Shown: one piece after another, positions 1 to 12,005 of the stretch | Numbering within the stretch: the stretch's first letter is position 1 | Layout: each line of letters begins with the position of its first letter | Origin: Acheta domesticus | Lineage: Eukaryota > Arthropoda > Insecta > Orthoptera > Gryllidae | Direction: 5' to 3' | Assembly: GCA_031308135.1 (NCBI GenBank) | Contig: JAHLJT010004567.1 | Location: 33,422,213-33,486,212, forward strand | DNA: 64,000 nt | Program-made: the position numbers and the translations under genes | Notes under the pieces: model-generated | Seen by the model: only the letters and a program-made list of their open reading frames with translations | The model's database searches: none | Told to the model about the DNA's origin: nothing

Positions 1-1107
1 ATACTAAACATTACGTATACTTTGTAATAATAAATGTTATTAATGAATTGACACTTTGATCATATTTTCAAAATGTGCTGGTAATGTGGAAACATTTGTT
101 TTCTGGTTAAAACACTACCAAAAAATTAAATATCAGAACATATATTTTCTATACATTGCAAAAATAATGAAAAGGCTTAAGAATTGAACTTTTAAAATAA
201 AATGTTCACTTGCAAAAGTCACAAATGTACTGCTCATTTCCACACCCAGCTCACAAGATATGGCACCATGACTCACAAAGTAAGCATCTAATCCAAAGTT
301 CCTCACGAACAGCATGTGAAAACGCCTCTCCGCAAAAAAAAATGCACATGGTGTTATCATTTACTGCTGGCATTTTACCCATAGGGATTTCCATAACTGA
401 TTCTCCTGAGGATATTAAATCGAGAATATCTAACTTTTAAGTTCAAGTTTTCTTCTGCACGGTTTTGGTTGTTTTTTCCCTTTCCCTTTCGGAAGTATTT
501 TTTTTAGATTGACCAATAATCTTCAGATTTAGATTGACCAATAATCATAATCAATAAACACACACAAAGACGTTTCCACATTTCCCAGTGTTGCGCTTTT
601 ACATCACCAGCATCGCCGTACTGAACTACGAAGAGAAAACTACGCTACATTTTCAAGCTAGGAATTTACTTAATTGTACCAGATTGCAGCGTATTTTTTG
701 CTGAACAATAAATGCCTAAGCATCAAGAAAAAGCTTGGTAGACTATGTGATTAAATAGACTTTAGAAACTTACCTCAAATGTTTGAAAAATGAAGAAAAA
801 CTTCAAACAACCACTTTACTGATATTAACCACGAGGTAACTACGAGAGCTCTTACTCGCTTTCTAAAGAAACACAGAAAGGAGTTGATGCGATTACAGTT
901 ATTCTGCATCTGTCAAGCTCTACAGGTTGTGCTTCCACATTTGCACCATCTCCTATAACAGTTATTGAGGCATCATTGAGTTGGGTTGTACAGAAGATTC
1001 GAAGGAATTAACGAAAATTGGCAAAATACACCATAAAACAACTTTTAATATTACAAGTAACTTGAGAAAGGGGCGTTTGTTTCTTATAAAAAAGAAGAAT
1101 AGAATTC
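1..1107. other. 3' flank, no feature recognised
   Basis: AT-rich sequence with short random open frames only. I see no coding pattern, RNA gene or clear repeat. Confidence 0.5.
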
Positions 1108-1112
1108 GGGCT

Positions 1113-1303
1113 CACAGAATTCCTCAGTGAACCCGAAGCAACTTTTGTACGTTAAGACAGTTTCCTATTTCGTTTTTACATCCTTGATTACACTAATCTA
1201 ACTACCAAAACCACATTGGTCTTGGTAGTTTGATTTGTAAAAACGAAATAGGATACTGTCTTAACGTACTAAAGTTGCTTAGGGCTCACTGAGAAATTCT
1301 GTT
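1113..1303. mobile_element. Foldback (MITE-like) inverted repeat
   Basis: The left arm (1113-1180) and right arm (1236-1303) are near-perfect inverted copies, sharing for example cagaatt, ctcagtga and acgttaagacag. A small inner stem (actaccaa/ttggtagt, 1201-1229) sits in the loop. Part of the arm sequence (atcaaggatgtaaaaacg) is repeated again just after the right arm, around 1310-1345. It has no coding capacity. A clear target-site duplication was not identified. Confidence 0.7.
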
Positions 1304-1345
1304 GAAATATCAAGGATGTAAAAACGAAATTGGATACTGCCGAGT

Positions 1346-2806
1346 AATATAGAATGGGGAAATACGAGAATGGGATAATTACTTCATAATCACCCACAGG
1401 GAGAGGTTATTTTTGAGAAACAATCCTAAAAAATAACCACAATTCAACACAATTTATATTAAAAGGAAGCTTTACACATCGTGGCAAATTTGCAAAAAAG
1501 ATATCGTATTAAAATTAAATAAATAAATATATTGAAATACGTCCTCATTTCTCTTTATTTATTTGTACATTCTTAAAATCAATACTATTTTTTCGTTTTT
1601 ATTACGTCTTTATTGAAATTTACTATTGGATACTTCAATTTTTAATATAAGACGCAACAATACTTACATCTCTCAGGGTTGGAATAAATTATATTCTTCT
1701 TAGTGAGTCTGCAAATTACCCTTCATACGAGTACGCAGTTGGTAATAATTTTCAGAATTTGGGAAAAACTGGATTTGGTGGTTGTTTTCTTATTATGCAA
1801 ACATTCTACTAAAGAGTTATTATTGTAATAATTAATTCATAATGAAGTTACAGCAGTAAGAATTATCCACTATAACTGGTTGTTTTAATAACTGAAATTA
1901 TTTTTAATTTTTGCTGTACATTAGCGAACTATGCCTTATTAATTTAAATATCTCCTTTATGTGATAAAAAATAGAATATTTATTTTTAGATGATGGCCAT
2001 CATTATTTCAGTTATTTGCAATATGAACTTAAGGGCATTCTTAAATGAAACATTCTTGGCCTTGTACATTCTTGCTTAAATGTCTTTAGAAATTTCTAAT
2101 TTTCGAGCACTTCCTTTCAGCTATCTTGGCGCTGCATACGAAACTCCTTCCCAGGCGTCCTGAAGGCTGCGTTCATATTCCAAGTTTCATTTTCGGGCGT
2201 CCGCTCTTAAAGTTTCATGACTTTCTTCATCCGAATGCTATTTGTCGCGATCACTGTACGACGTGAATTATTTTTACTTCTAAATTAATTTTGGCACTAT
2301 TTAATTAACCAATATCCACAAGAATTTTTATTACATGACATCCAGTCCGACGCGCGTTTGTACTTTCGCACTTTCCCGAAAAATCGTTTCATGTAGCTCA
2401 CGGCAACATCACTTCCACCTCCTCCCTAGACACAATAGCTTCTATTGAATTTTTTTAGTTCAAGTTAACCTTCTTTCAATCTACTATGTATTAATTACAT
2501 TGTATATTTAGCATGTTTCATGGTATTATGTCCTTTCACTACTGCACTACGTAAGTTCTTTTGTCTTCCACATGATGTCCTATTATAAAAATATTTATTT
2601 ATTTAATTTACTATTTAAATATTCTAAATAATTAATGGAAATTATCCTTTTTAACTCTTTGCGACGTATATACTTCGAACGTCACGTTTCTTCACCTATT
2701 TACCCTGAATTATCCAATCGACTTGTCCAAATTCGTCAACATATTTTAATTTATCTTTCATTAAATATCTTATAGATATTATTATTCGTCTCAATACGAT
2801 ACCCTT
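1346..2806. other. AT-rich intergenic sequence
   Basis: No coding exon, RNA gene or tandem repeat recognised between the two foldback elements. Confidence 0.45.
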
Positions 2807-2807
2807 T

Positions 2808-3176
2808 TCTTTGTTGGCTTAATTTACAAACATAATGAAAAAGGTTTCACATTATTTATTTTTATTTAGATTCTTAAAAAACATTTTGACAATTATTGTC
2901 ATCATCAGGCTTTGAAATTTATGACATACCTATTAAACTAGAACACAATTAAACTAGAAATTAACAAATTGTTGTGATTGTTTGTTGTGTTCTAGTTATC
3001 GTAATCACAATTGTAATAATTGTCGTGTTCTTGTTTAATTGTTGTGTATGTCATAAATTGTAGAGCCTGATGATGCCAATATATAGAAATTTCTAAACGT
3101 TTTGTAAGAATCTGAATTAAAAAAATATTGTGAAAACTTTTTCATTATATTTGTAAATTAAGCCAACGAAAAAAGA
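2808..3176. mobile_element. Long foldback MITE
   Basis: Both ends carry TTGGCTTAATTTACAAA (direct on the left, inverted on the right at about 3150-3168). The match continues inward through aatgaaaaa, attctta, the CCTGATGATG segment and atgacatac, giving arms of about 150 bp. The centre is rich in ttgttgtg/cacaa alternations. The element is non-coding. Each arm contains a CCTGATGATG...AAA motif discussed in the findings. Confidence 0.8.
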
Positions 3177-6100
3177 GGATCATATATTCATTTATTTAAT
3201 AATTAACACATAAGGTTGGTCAACAATAAAATGTTGATATCAATAAATATAATTGTTTTATTGCACCAAAATTTTTGTACAAAACTATTATCAGAAACTG
3301 AGAGCATTTTTTATTTTCCCAAGTGAGGAACAAGTGATTAACGGTGGCTAGAAAATAAATATTTTTGTAACCCAAAATATGTGTATTGTATTTCTTCTAA
3401 CAATGAGGGTTTGGGTTTGTTTCATAGTAAACTCAGCTGTATGAATGTAACCAGATTTTAAACACAAATATTTATTTTGGACTTTTCTTTGGGTCTTAAT
3501 GTCCAATTCTGTGTTGCTTCGTGAAATATTCGCATTTGCATTTATGTAAGATTTTCACTATTTGAGTCCATTCAAAATATTTCTGTTATCAGATAGTAAT
3601 ACGAACTATATTTTCTGAGAAATTTTTGCTGTCCTTTTGGTTGAATTGAACAATAAATCAATAGCAATCAACTGTCATTCCAAATCAATCAGTCGCCTTC
3701 CTGGACATAACTTACAAATTTTCTCCGCCTTTCTTCACAATATGGTTTTATATAAGCACCTTTTGTGTCGCTTTCTGCCTAAATATATGTATTTTTGGTG
3801 AAAATGAGCATTTTTACGAAAATGTTACAATATTCTTCATCATTCTTCTCTTATAATTATTGCTTTAATTTTTTTTTAGAAAATATGACTGCTAGTACAA
3901 AGACTTATTTCGCAAAATTGGACGATTGCTTACGTTCCTCATATGAGCTTAGAGCTTCAAATAATGATTCTTACTAGTAATTTATTCATGTTCTGCATTG
4001 TTACATGTTTTCAAATAAACTTTGCTTAGTGTTTAGTTTGCTTAGAGTTTAGTTTGCTTAGTGCTAAGTTTTAAGTTTGTAGAAATATTTTCGTGCAATC
4101 ACGTGTAGTACAGATGCAAGAACCTCTTGATCAGTCTGTGAAATAAGAAGAACACAAAATGCTGCAACAAAATAAGGTACTAAAATAAACATGTTGGAAT
4201 ACATGAAAACGCAATTCAAGCGTTGTTATCTTGAACATTTTATAATTCATGTTCGCAATATCTTCCTAACAATTTTTTTTAAAGATTAAACATTTTTATA
4301 TTATAAAAAATAAACTTATATCTAAAAATTTTCAATTCACAAGTTGCGCTAGATATTTGATACCTGTCTGAAGATTCAATGAGAGTTAAGTAAAAACATT
4401 GAGAGTTGGAAAGAAAAGTGCACATGGATAAACCATCGGACGGGTGAACGAACTGAACGAATTATTAGAAACTCAGTTTTTTTAAATCTTCAGAAAAGAG
4501 TTTTTCGAACTAGTATTTACCTCGATCGAATGGTAATTTGTGGACGTTTACAGCGCGAGACGGAAGCAAAAATAGAAAATGTAAAATAGAGGATAAAGAT
4601 AGAAAAGGAAAATTCGATATTAATTTCAAACTCGTTTTCTGATTTGAAAATTATAATAAAATTAGCGTATAGTTTGTTTGAACTTCAGTTCTCAAATATT
4701 ACACGCTTTCATATCGCGACACTTGAAGAGCAGGCTGACATTACAGCTGCGTAGATGCTCCAACCGATCGCTCCGTCAGCAGAAGTAAAATCGTATCGTG
4801 CTTCTGGTACGCTGAAGATTCATTCGATTGATAATTCAGATACGCGGTCACCGACTGGAAACGCGATTACAAAACTGATTGAAATGGGTGGGTTGCAGCG
4901 CGTTTATCAGACCGGCTGGCCACAAGTGGCGTTTGCTTGTTTGACCTCTGCGTGGCGAGGGCGGGCAGTGGAGCACAGTCGAACACGAGAGCCATTGACC
5001 GCCCGTTGTTTCGGCTTTTCCGACGGACCATTTTTCATCCCGTCCTCCCCGCACAATAAACAAACGGTTCGATGTGCTCTGTTGCTGGATGAAAGAGGTG
5101 TACACTTTTGGAATTGTGAGTTTGTCGTCTCTTTGGTAAATTGTAGTACACGTTGTAAGTGTAACGATTTGATAATTACATTTTAAAATAGGTTTTGGAA
5201 ACAATGATATAGGAAAGGTGTTTGGGAAACATCTGTTTGTTATATGTTTTTCATCTGTTTTACTGTCTATCCACATCGGTAAATATATGCTTAAATATGT
5301 CGTATTCTTTGGAGCTATTAAGGCTAGTATACTCAGCCTTACTCACTTTGTATAAGTTATTTTAAGTTCTCTCTTTTAACTTCGAGAATAATTAATAAAG
5401 AACCAGCAATATGTATTCAAAATTGTCTCAAATAATATAAGTCTGTTTATATTTTGAGCAAATATCGTGATTATACTTAATAATTTGGTGGAACAAAGAT
5501 TTTTTTAATTAACATGTTTTGAAACAACATTGAAGATAATATTTTTTCGTAGGAGAGGGAGGGTTAGGTTACCTGGACCTGTTAGGTTAAATGGTCCATA
5601 CTTTTAAATAATAGTAGGAAGTGTTTCCTGCATTTCCATTGAATGGCATTCGTAGAATGACAGAGCGGATAATCTAAGTCACAATCATAAGTTGCAGGCC
5701 TTGATTTGATCAGTACAGTAAGGAATTTTTTATTCTGAAAGGTCAGAGGTATTTTCTACCTTTCTACTTAATTTGCATTTTTATTGCGATTGAATAACAA
5801 GTATAAGAAGAATGCCACATTAATTGTTAGTATTTCTGCTCTATATACTAAAATATACTAAAACTTTTGTTAGTTTTAGGGTTCTTTCGTAATTAATGTG
5901 TTTTTGTGTTTTTTTAATTTCTGTTTTTGTATTTTTTATGTTTTTGAGCAACTGTATTGATCTGACTGTTTCATTGATTAATGATGTACATAATTGTATA
6001 ATGGCGTATAATATATATAAGACAATAAAATAAATATTCAATTCAATTCAACACTTCTGCTCTGTAATATGTGTTTGTTTTTAATAATACGTCGAGGCTT

Positions 6101-6208
6101 GTGTGTTTTCGGGGATATAAAGAAAATATGTGCTGTGGGGTTTAACTGGACCGCGGGAAGTTAGGTTATGTGGACCGGTCCAGTTACCCTTTTTATTTTT
6201 TCGAAAGG
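3177..6208. other. Intergenic sequence, nothing firmly recognised
   Basis: Mostly AT-rich. A GC-richer patch at about 4740-5180 is open on both strands (143 and 142 codons) but shows no domain pattern or splice context, so I do not call a gene there. Confidence 0.45.
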
Positions 6209-6772
6209 GGCCGTCCATAAATTACGTAACGTAAATTTTGAGTATTTCCAATCCCCTCTCTCCTTCCTGTAACGCACCCGTAACGTGCGCTTGAACCCCC
6301 CCTAAATAATTACGTAACGCTTGCGAAAACCCCTCCCCTCTTTTAAATGCAATGGGCGAATGCATTGGGCGAGAAATGGTTGGTCGTAAGCAATGCACCG
6401 TCGTGGGTAATGTAAGAGTCTACAGCGCCAATTTAAATGGATTCTAGAATACACTTCAAATCAGTTTTGAATATTTTCTTCGTGATCTTACAAATTCAAA
6501 CAAAGGTGACAAAATATTTCCATTTATTGTAAAAGTTTACAACCAATAACTTTAGTTTATTTATGTTTTAAAACAAATTAATTAGTTAATATTTTAATGT
6601 TTTAGTACAGGCCTCGAAAAAGGAATTATTTTAGCATCTGTTGAAAAATATAAAAAAAAATTGATGTTACGTAACCCATAATTAATTCTCCTCTTCCCCT
6701 ATGTAACGGAGCATAACGCTGCATGAGACCCTCTCCCTTCCTCTTTAGCGTTACGTAATTTATCGACGATCC
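6209..6772. mobile_element. MITE with 24-bp terminal inverted repeats
   Basis: The left end reads ggccgtccataaattacgta and the right end is its inverted match (ttacgtaatttatcgacgat), 22 of about 24 bases pairing. Internal sequence contains further acgtaacg motifs and no open frame, so it is a non-autonomous DNA transposon about 564 bp long. Similar ends ending in cataaattacgtaac are common in insect genomes by my recollection. The superfamily is not assigned. Confidence 0.78.
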
Positions 6773-6904
6773 GAATGTAATTGGTATTTGTAGATTTGCA
6801 ATTAATAAACTTGGAATGTTACATATTTTATTCGGCTTTCACTATTTTATTCATTGTAATTCATTATCACTATTATTACCAAGTTTTAATTTTAGATGCC
6901 ACGT

Positions 6905-7155
6905 TTTCGGAAACGGTGCACGGTCTGGACCCGTTTGTTAGGGTACTGCTCTGGTATTCGCCTGGTATGGATCAGAGAAACCACGAAAAACTACCGATCA
7001 GAGCTAGAATTCTCCAGATAGCGACTTAATACGACCTAGCTATCTAGCTAGTGTCGAAAATCCTACCACCGCCGGTATTCAAACCTAGGACCTCCCGGAC
7101 AGAGGTAATGCAATGACATCAGTTTATGCCCTGAGCCATCTCTCCCGGACCAACG
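6905..7155 (-). mobile_element. tRNA-derived SINE, family 1, copy 1
   Basis: Read on the minus strand from 7155, it starts with a tRNA-like head: an A-box-like gagatggctcagggc and a B-box-like ggtttgaatacc. A body follows that matches the copy at 42316-42800 (gacactag, gcctggtatggatc, gtactgctc). It appears truncated at its 3' end near 6905. Confidence 0.75.
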
Positions 7156-7556
7156 AAAATGCTTTTGTTTCAACAGTAGATATTGTTATAAAGTTTACGT
7201 GCCCTTTGAAGGACGGCAGGAAACAATTTAAAAACATGATTTATTTTAACACGAATTTGGAAAAGTCCAATCTTTTCTATTAAAACAGTCTATTAATCGT
7301 TAATGTTATTTTCACAACTTATTTCAATTTCCGATCTACTTAACCTTACCGATGAGGTTACCTGGTTCTATTGCAAATGTATAAAACATTCCACATTTGA
7401 CAACTGTAAGCACAATGATGATGTTTGTTCCCACAATATAAGAAGGGAACCGTACTAAAATATTATGCGAAATTTTACGTGTACAGGTCAAGTAAATAAC
7501 ATTTTAGAACTAGTTGAAATAAGTGGACCAGTTAACCTAACTTACCCCTACATAGA

Positions 7557-7610
7557 AAGAATGTGCTTACGTATTGTACTCTGACAAGTACAATACGTAA
7601 GCACATTCTT
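7557..7610. repeat. Perfect 24-bp inverted repeat with 6-nt loop
   Basis: The arm at 7557-7580 (aagaatgtgcttacgtattg then tact) pairs without mismatch with 7587-7610 across the loop ctgaca. No TE ends are evident. Confidence 0.85.
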
Positions 7611-8464
7611 CTCATTCAAGAAATACGCCATTCTCCTCATTTAAGAAATATCTCTACGGACCTTTTTAAAATAGTTGTTTTCGGCCTTAAAAAGAAACAA
7701 AAACACATATTCTGAATACAAATTTCAAGGAAATGTAACTAAAAAATAAAAATGTTAGGGTTATGTACCATACTTCTTCAAGATTTCATTTTGATCAACA
7801 TGACACTTACCTTTAAATCGTAATGTGTAAACATTGCTCATAAATCGTTTTTCAAACATTATAAAATATGTTTTGTTAAATGTTCCGTTACGACATTTGA
7901 TCCAGTGTCACGTTTAATAAATTCGCGTTCTGACCTTTACGTAAAGACACAGTATATTTCCAGATTTTCTTACTTCGAAACCTTCAATATCCAAGATATT
8001 GTACATTGAAAACATTTGCAAATGTAAAACAAAGGGACGAACATCCGATTCGTTTCCTTATGTCTTCTTCAGACCATAATAATAACTCATAGCTCTTTAC
8101 ACGCGTAAGCAATGAACACCATACGTATAGATTTTTAAAACCACTTTCATTTCACTTTCAACAATAGTTTTTATTTCACTTGTGTGTGTCTCCTGAGATT
8201 TACAAATTAGATAACAACTTAAATTCGCATTATAAATCCAACAGTCTCTCTTGAACACTATAATTCGTTTTTTCATTACGATGGCAATTTTCTGTAATGT
8301 TTTCTACACAAACGCTCTTTAGATATTTTAATTCGTCGAATAACAGCACTTTAATCACGGTGTCTCTTCAGATAAAAAAGTCTTCATTTACAAAACACTA
8401 ACTGTCAATGTTTTTGCAGTACGTCACTGAAGGCACATGGTTATAGGTCTTTCTGTGAATTCAT
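7611..8464. other. Presumed 3'UTR and downstream flank of the CUB gene
   Basis: AT-rich, with several AATAAA-type hexamers on the minus strand. No further exon recognised. Confidence 0.4.
8170..8175 (-). terminator. Candidate polyadenylation signal AATAAA
   Basis: AATAAA reads on the minus strand about 290 bases beyond the stop codon of the CUB gene. The motif is common by chance in AT-rich DNA, so this is only a plausible 3'UTR end. Confidence 0.25.
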
Positions 8465-8636
8465 TTATGTGCGGGACCAAAGTGGCATTAGAAGCAGGGC
8501 GTACCACGAAATCGTCCAAATTTCTGAAGCGGTGGATGGAGCGATGGTAGGGCCTGCAATTCTGGTATTAGCACGTACTGTCTCGGATCTCCATCGAATG
8601 GCATATTCTGGAGCTGTGCTTGTTGTGGCTCGTAAC
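8465..8636 (-). CDS. Last coding exon: end of CUB5 and C-terminal hydrophobic tail
   Basis: The acceptor is aattccag. The frame reads LRATTSTAPEYAIRWRSETV (last CUB strand), a Thr/Pro/Ser stalk (ANTRIAGPTIAPSTAS), then WTISWYALLLMPLWSRT and a TAA stop at 8465-8467. Another frame over the same DNA is longer but has no family resemblance, and the phase (AG plus G gives Arg) selects this one. The short C-terminal hydrophobic stretch after a Ser-rich segment is compatible with a GPI-anchor signal or a weak membrane anchor. This is inference. Confidence 0.85.
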
Positions 8637-9849
8637 CTGGAATTTGGAAAGGAAAAATTATCGGAATATCATAGAGGTAAGAATTGCACTTCAACATGAT
8701 TTCTTTAATATTCACTACATGTTCCATTGCGTGCGGATAATAAACCGTTAAAATGTATCACTGGGCATGTAGAGGCGTTAGGAGCTACTACTTTGGTCAC
8801 CTGAGAATGATCACTAAAATACAAATTGTGCAATGTGTCACTGCTACAGAAGCACACGTTCTCACATTCGATTCAATGTGTTTTCGTTTTGTTTTTTGTT
8901 GGCAAATATTGTTACCAATATTTTCAGAACTACAGAATATACACTGTAATAATGCAAATAGTGACATGTTTTAATTATGTTTGACTTGCGGACATTCCGC
9001 CAAAATACACGTTGCCTGTCATATGAGACCATATGGTTTCATAGCGAGAGTTAATTGTTTTTCGTACGAGATCATATTGTTTCATATGTGAGACATGTTT
9101 AAGTATGCAAATAATCGATAGTTCCTACATATAGCTGCGAATTATCAACTTCCGTGTTATCACCACACAGTGCGAATGAGCTACATTTAATTAGCTCGTT
9201 TTTCTTCCTTTGAGGTTACATCGATTGATATTGGCGCTGAAAGGTGTAAGAAAGGGCGCTAAGACACCCTGCAGTAGGTTGGCGTCAATGCGGAAGGCAG
9301 TGAGCGTGCAACGTTGTGCGTCTGGATTGAGATCGCTTGCCACAGTTTCAAGTGACTGGTGCAATTCTGTACATTTTATTACAGAATTTATTTACATTAT
9401 CTTCATTCCTTCACATTCTATTGTAGCGATTTTTTAATCTGGAGTAGTATATTTCAAGCTACTTAAGTTTAATAGTTTTTCATGTTACGATTGTATTAAA
9501 GTCTTGTGTTGTGCTGTGGAGTGAAATATAAAATAAGAAAGACGTGAAATGCTAGATAGTGCTATGAAGTACAATGTACGAGTAGTTCGTAGGATGTTCG
9601 TATTTAGAAAGTCAGTCTTTAATAAATATCTCTACACGTATTTTTAAAATATCTCTACACGTATTATAGTTACAATTATCAACATTTACTTATTTTTATC
9701 ATTGTTATTCTTATGCTAATTAATAATTTTGTTTTTATTGCTATTCTTGTCGTTATATAACAAAGCCATTAGCATAGACTTATTGGTGTTATTCTTATAT
9801 TATTATAATAAAACATTTTAATATTTACCGGTATGTACCGATTTTTCGG

Positions 9850-10040
9850 TATCAAGGACCCACAAAACATAGATTATCACTACACTAAGTATTAGAGTAT
9901 TTTTTCTATATTTAGGAACTGGATGTATCCACTTTTTAATTGCCAGGGCACTGTAATAAGAGTATTTCTGCCGAAAATCCGCCGTTTTTTCGCGCAGCAT
10001 TGCATAACTTTCTCTCTACTCCGTAGCGAGAGAGTAAAAA
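9850..10040 (+). repeat. Dispersed repeat family B, partial copy
   Basis: Shares with the other copies the segments tttttcggtatcaagga, cccacaaaacat, taataagagt, gccgaaaat and the end tagcgagagagtaaaaa. Only the 3' part is present. Confidence 0.75.
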
Positions 10041-10507
10041 CAACCCAGCGTGTTCCTCACAATATTAACATTAAATAATTGCTAACATTGGCCTCAAAAG
10101 CATATATTCCCGCAAAAAAAATTCTTCGTATTTTTTTCTGATTTTATTGCAGTTTGGATATCATCGCAACTTCATACGAATTTCCAATCTTCTGAGCGCT
10201 GCTGAAGACTAGGGAGGTCATTAGCGTAAATTTATGAACAGCGAGTGCACTGCAATTCTGCAGACCAGCTGGTGGATTAAAGTTCTGACGCCCTAAAATT
10301 GGTCGCGATCGCAAGGCCATGTGTGTCGTAATGTGTACTCTAAATTCCGTCAATACAAAAATGTAGTTTCTCTTCGTGTATACCCAAAACAAGTTAACTT
10401 GTTTTCGGCAACACCTAGAAATTTCTTCAGATCTTTGACTTATAAGCACTGCCTTATGTATGTTGAAGAAGAAGAGATAGTAAAATTAGTGATGCTAAAA
10501 CAGCGCG

Positions 10508-11184
10508 TACTTTCTCGTCTACGGGCGATTTTCACACAAAATTACGCGCGGGCGATTTTCGCGTAATTTTCACACAAAATTACGCGAAAAGTACTCTTAC
10601 TTTCAAAAAATTGCTCCTGACCTTATTTCAAAATCTATTTAAAAATCTTTAAGGTACAGATTTCATTAAGGGAAAAATCTGTCTTAATAATCATAGTTGT
10701 AGAAAGACGCCGAAAACTTTTTAATTTTTTCAATTTTTGAAAAATAAGTTTTCAATGAAAATGAGACCTGCACCATTCTTTTAAACGTCCTTCACACTAT
10801 CCAACAACAAAACATAACAAAAACGATGGTGCCATTTGTTTGAAATTTTGAGTCTGTCCCAGTTTTTTTTGTATAGTACCACCTTAGATAGATTCGGGAA
10901 CATCAATTTTGGAGCCAATTGGCTGAATGTTTGGCCGCTAGCGTTGTTCATAGACGGACGGTCAGTCGTTTTCCCATCATTCAATTTTTCGGTATCAAGA
11001 ACTCACAAAACATGGATTCTGACTATACCACGAGTTATTTCTTTTTTTTTATAAATTAACAACTCGATTTATACACTTTTTAGTTGCCAGAGCCCTGCAA
11101 AATGAGTTTTTCTGTCGAAAATTCGCCGTTTTCTCGCAGCATTACATAACTTTTTTTCTACTGCGTATGTGGTAGCGAAAAGTA
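10508..11184 (+). mobile_element. Dispersed repeat family B, near-full copy with short terminal inverted repeats
   Basis: It starts with TACTTTCTCGTC and ends with GTAGCGAAAAGTA, an imperfect inverted pair. The interior matches the copy at 20233-21195 over most of its length (gcaccattctt, cttcacactatccaacaa, atagacggacgg, ggattctg). About 677 bp, non-coding. Probably a MITE-type non-autonomous transposon, but the family is not identified. Confidence 0.7.
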
Positions 11185-11450
11185 AAAACTGATGTACAGA
11201 AACGAAGCGTTTCTTGTCAAAATGAAATAAAGAGAATTTGTTCATCTAACTGATGAAAAGATAGTGGAGAGTTTTTTTTCCATCACAAGTGACTCATACT
11301 GTTTAGAAGTTTACTTACAAGTTTTACATTCTTAGACGCTTTTACACGTTTTCATTTTTGACAACTTTTCAACTATTCTTTTTTCAAAATTTGGAACATT
11401 GTTCAATGTTTATGTTTGAATGATTTTGATGTCTTTCAGATTCCACTTAC

Positions 11451-11595
11451 CTCAGTAATATGGTGTCCAATTTCCAGGGTAGAGCTATTTCTTTTCGTCG
11501 ATCTCGTGGGCAGAAAGTGTGCACTATTTCGCCGAAACTATCGGTGGAACTTGGATCATATTTGTAAGCTGTCAGATTCCATGCTGTGCATGGTC
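11451..11595 (-). CDS. CUB5 exon 2
   Basis: The acceptor is ttttgcag and the donor is CTGAG|GTAAGT. It reads PCTAWNLTAYKYDPSSTDSF, then GEIVHTFCPRDRRKEIALPW and KLDTILLR. The PC...W.L..Y.Y pattern and the later FCPRD cysteine fit the second half of CUB5. One sequon (NLT). A 2.81-kb intron separates it from the last exon. Confidence 0.88.
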
Positions 11596-11873
11596 CTGCA
11601 AAAAATAATATTAAAAGTATATACATACATATTATCAAATTTTGAATTCTCCGTGAAAGTTTAAATTAACAAAACGTAGTCTTTAATAAGTTTTAATTTT
11701 ACTTACTTTATGACCAAATGTTCTGTTTTACTAGTTTTAAAAAAATATCTTAAAACCTTAAAAACTGGTGAAGAATGTGTCGGAATGCCAAATTTGAGAT
11801 TTAATTCGTATTTTCGCATTTTTAAGAATATTTTTATTAGTATAAGTATTATCTATAAGAATACTTTACTTAC

Positions 11874-12005
11874 TGCTCTGTTCTGTGGCCAATTCTACTG
11901 TGAGTTGACGCTCAGTTTTTGAGTCCAAGAGCCATATACAATCCTGGTAGTAGTAGTGATTTAGCTTTACTCCTGGTGCAGATATGTTTCTTGAGTGGAT
12001 CTCTC
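11874..12005 (-). CDS. CUB5 exon 1
   Basis: The acceptor is ctcgtag and the donor is GAGCA|GTAAGT. It reads [20 protein letters not shown], then [20 protein letters not shown] and EQS. DCIWLL with flanking strands is the C-x-W core of a CUB domain. One sequon (NIS). Normal AT-balanced codons. Confidence 0.88.

Larger units (their letters stand above)
8637..11450 (-). other. Last intron of the CUB gene (2.81 kb)
   Basis: Bounded by GTAAGT at 11450 and AG before 8636. Contains two copies of dispersed repeat family B (about 9850-10040 and 10508-11184). No coding exon is needed because the flanking phases join directly. Confidence 0.7.

Noticed and set aside
4755..5276. Overlapping frames of about 142 codons on both strands
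   Set aside because: No recognisable domain, no splice or promoter support; both strands open in a GC-richer patch is not evidence of a gene.
8488..8727. Longer minus-strand frame (79 codons) over the last exon
   Set aside because: It is out of phase with the preceding exon. The CUB-like frame starting with LRATTSTAPEY fits the splice phase and the family.
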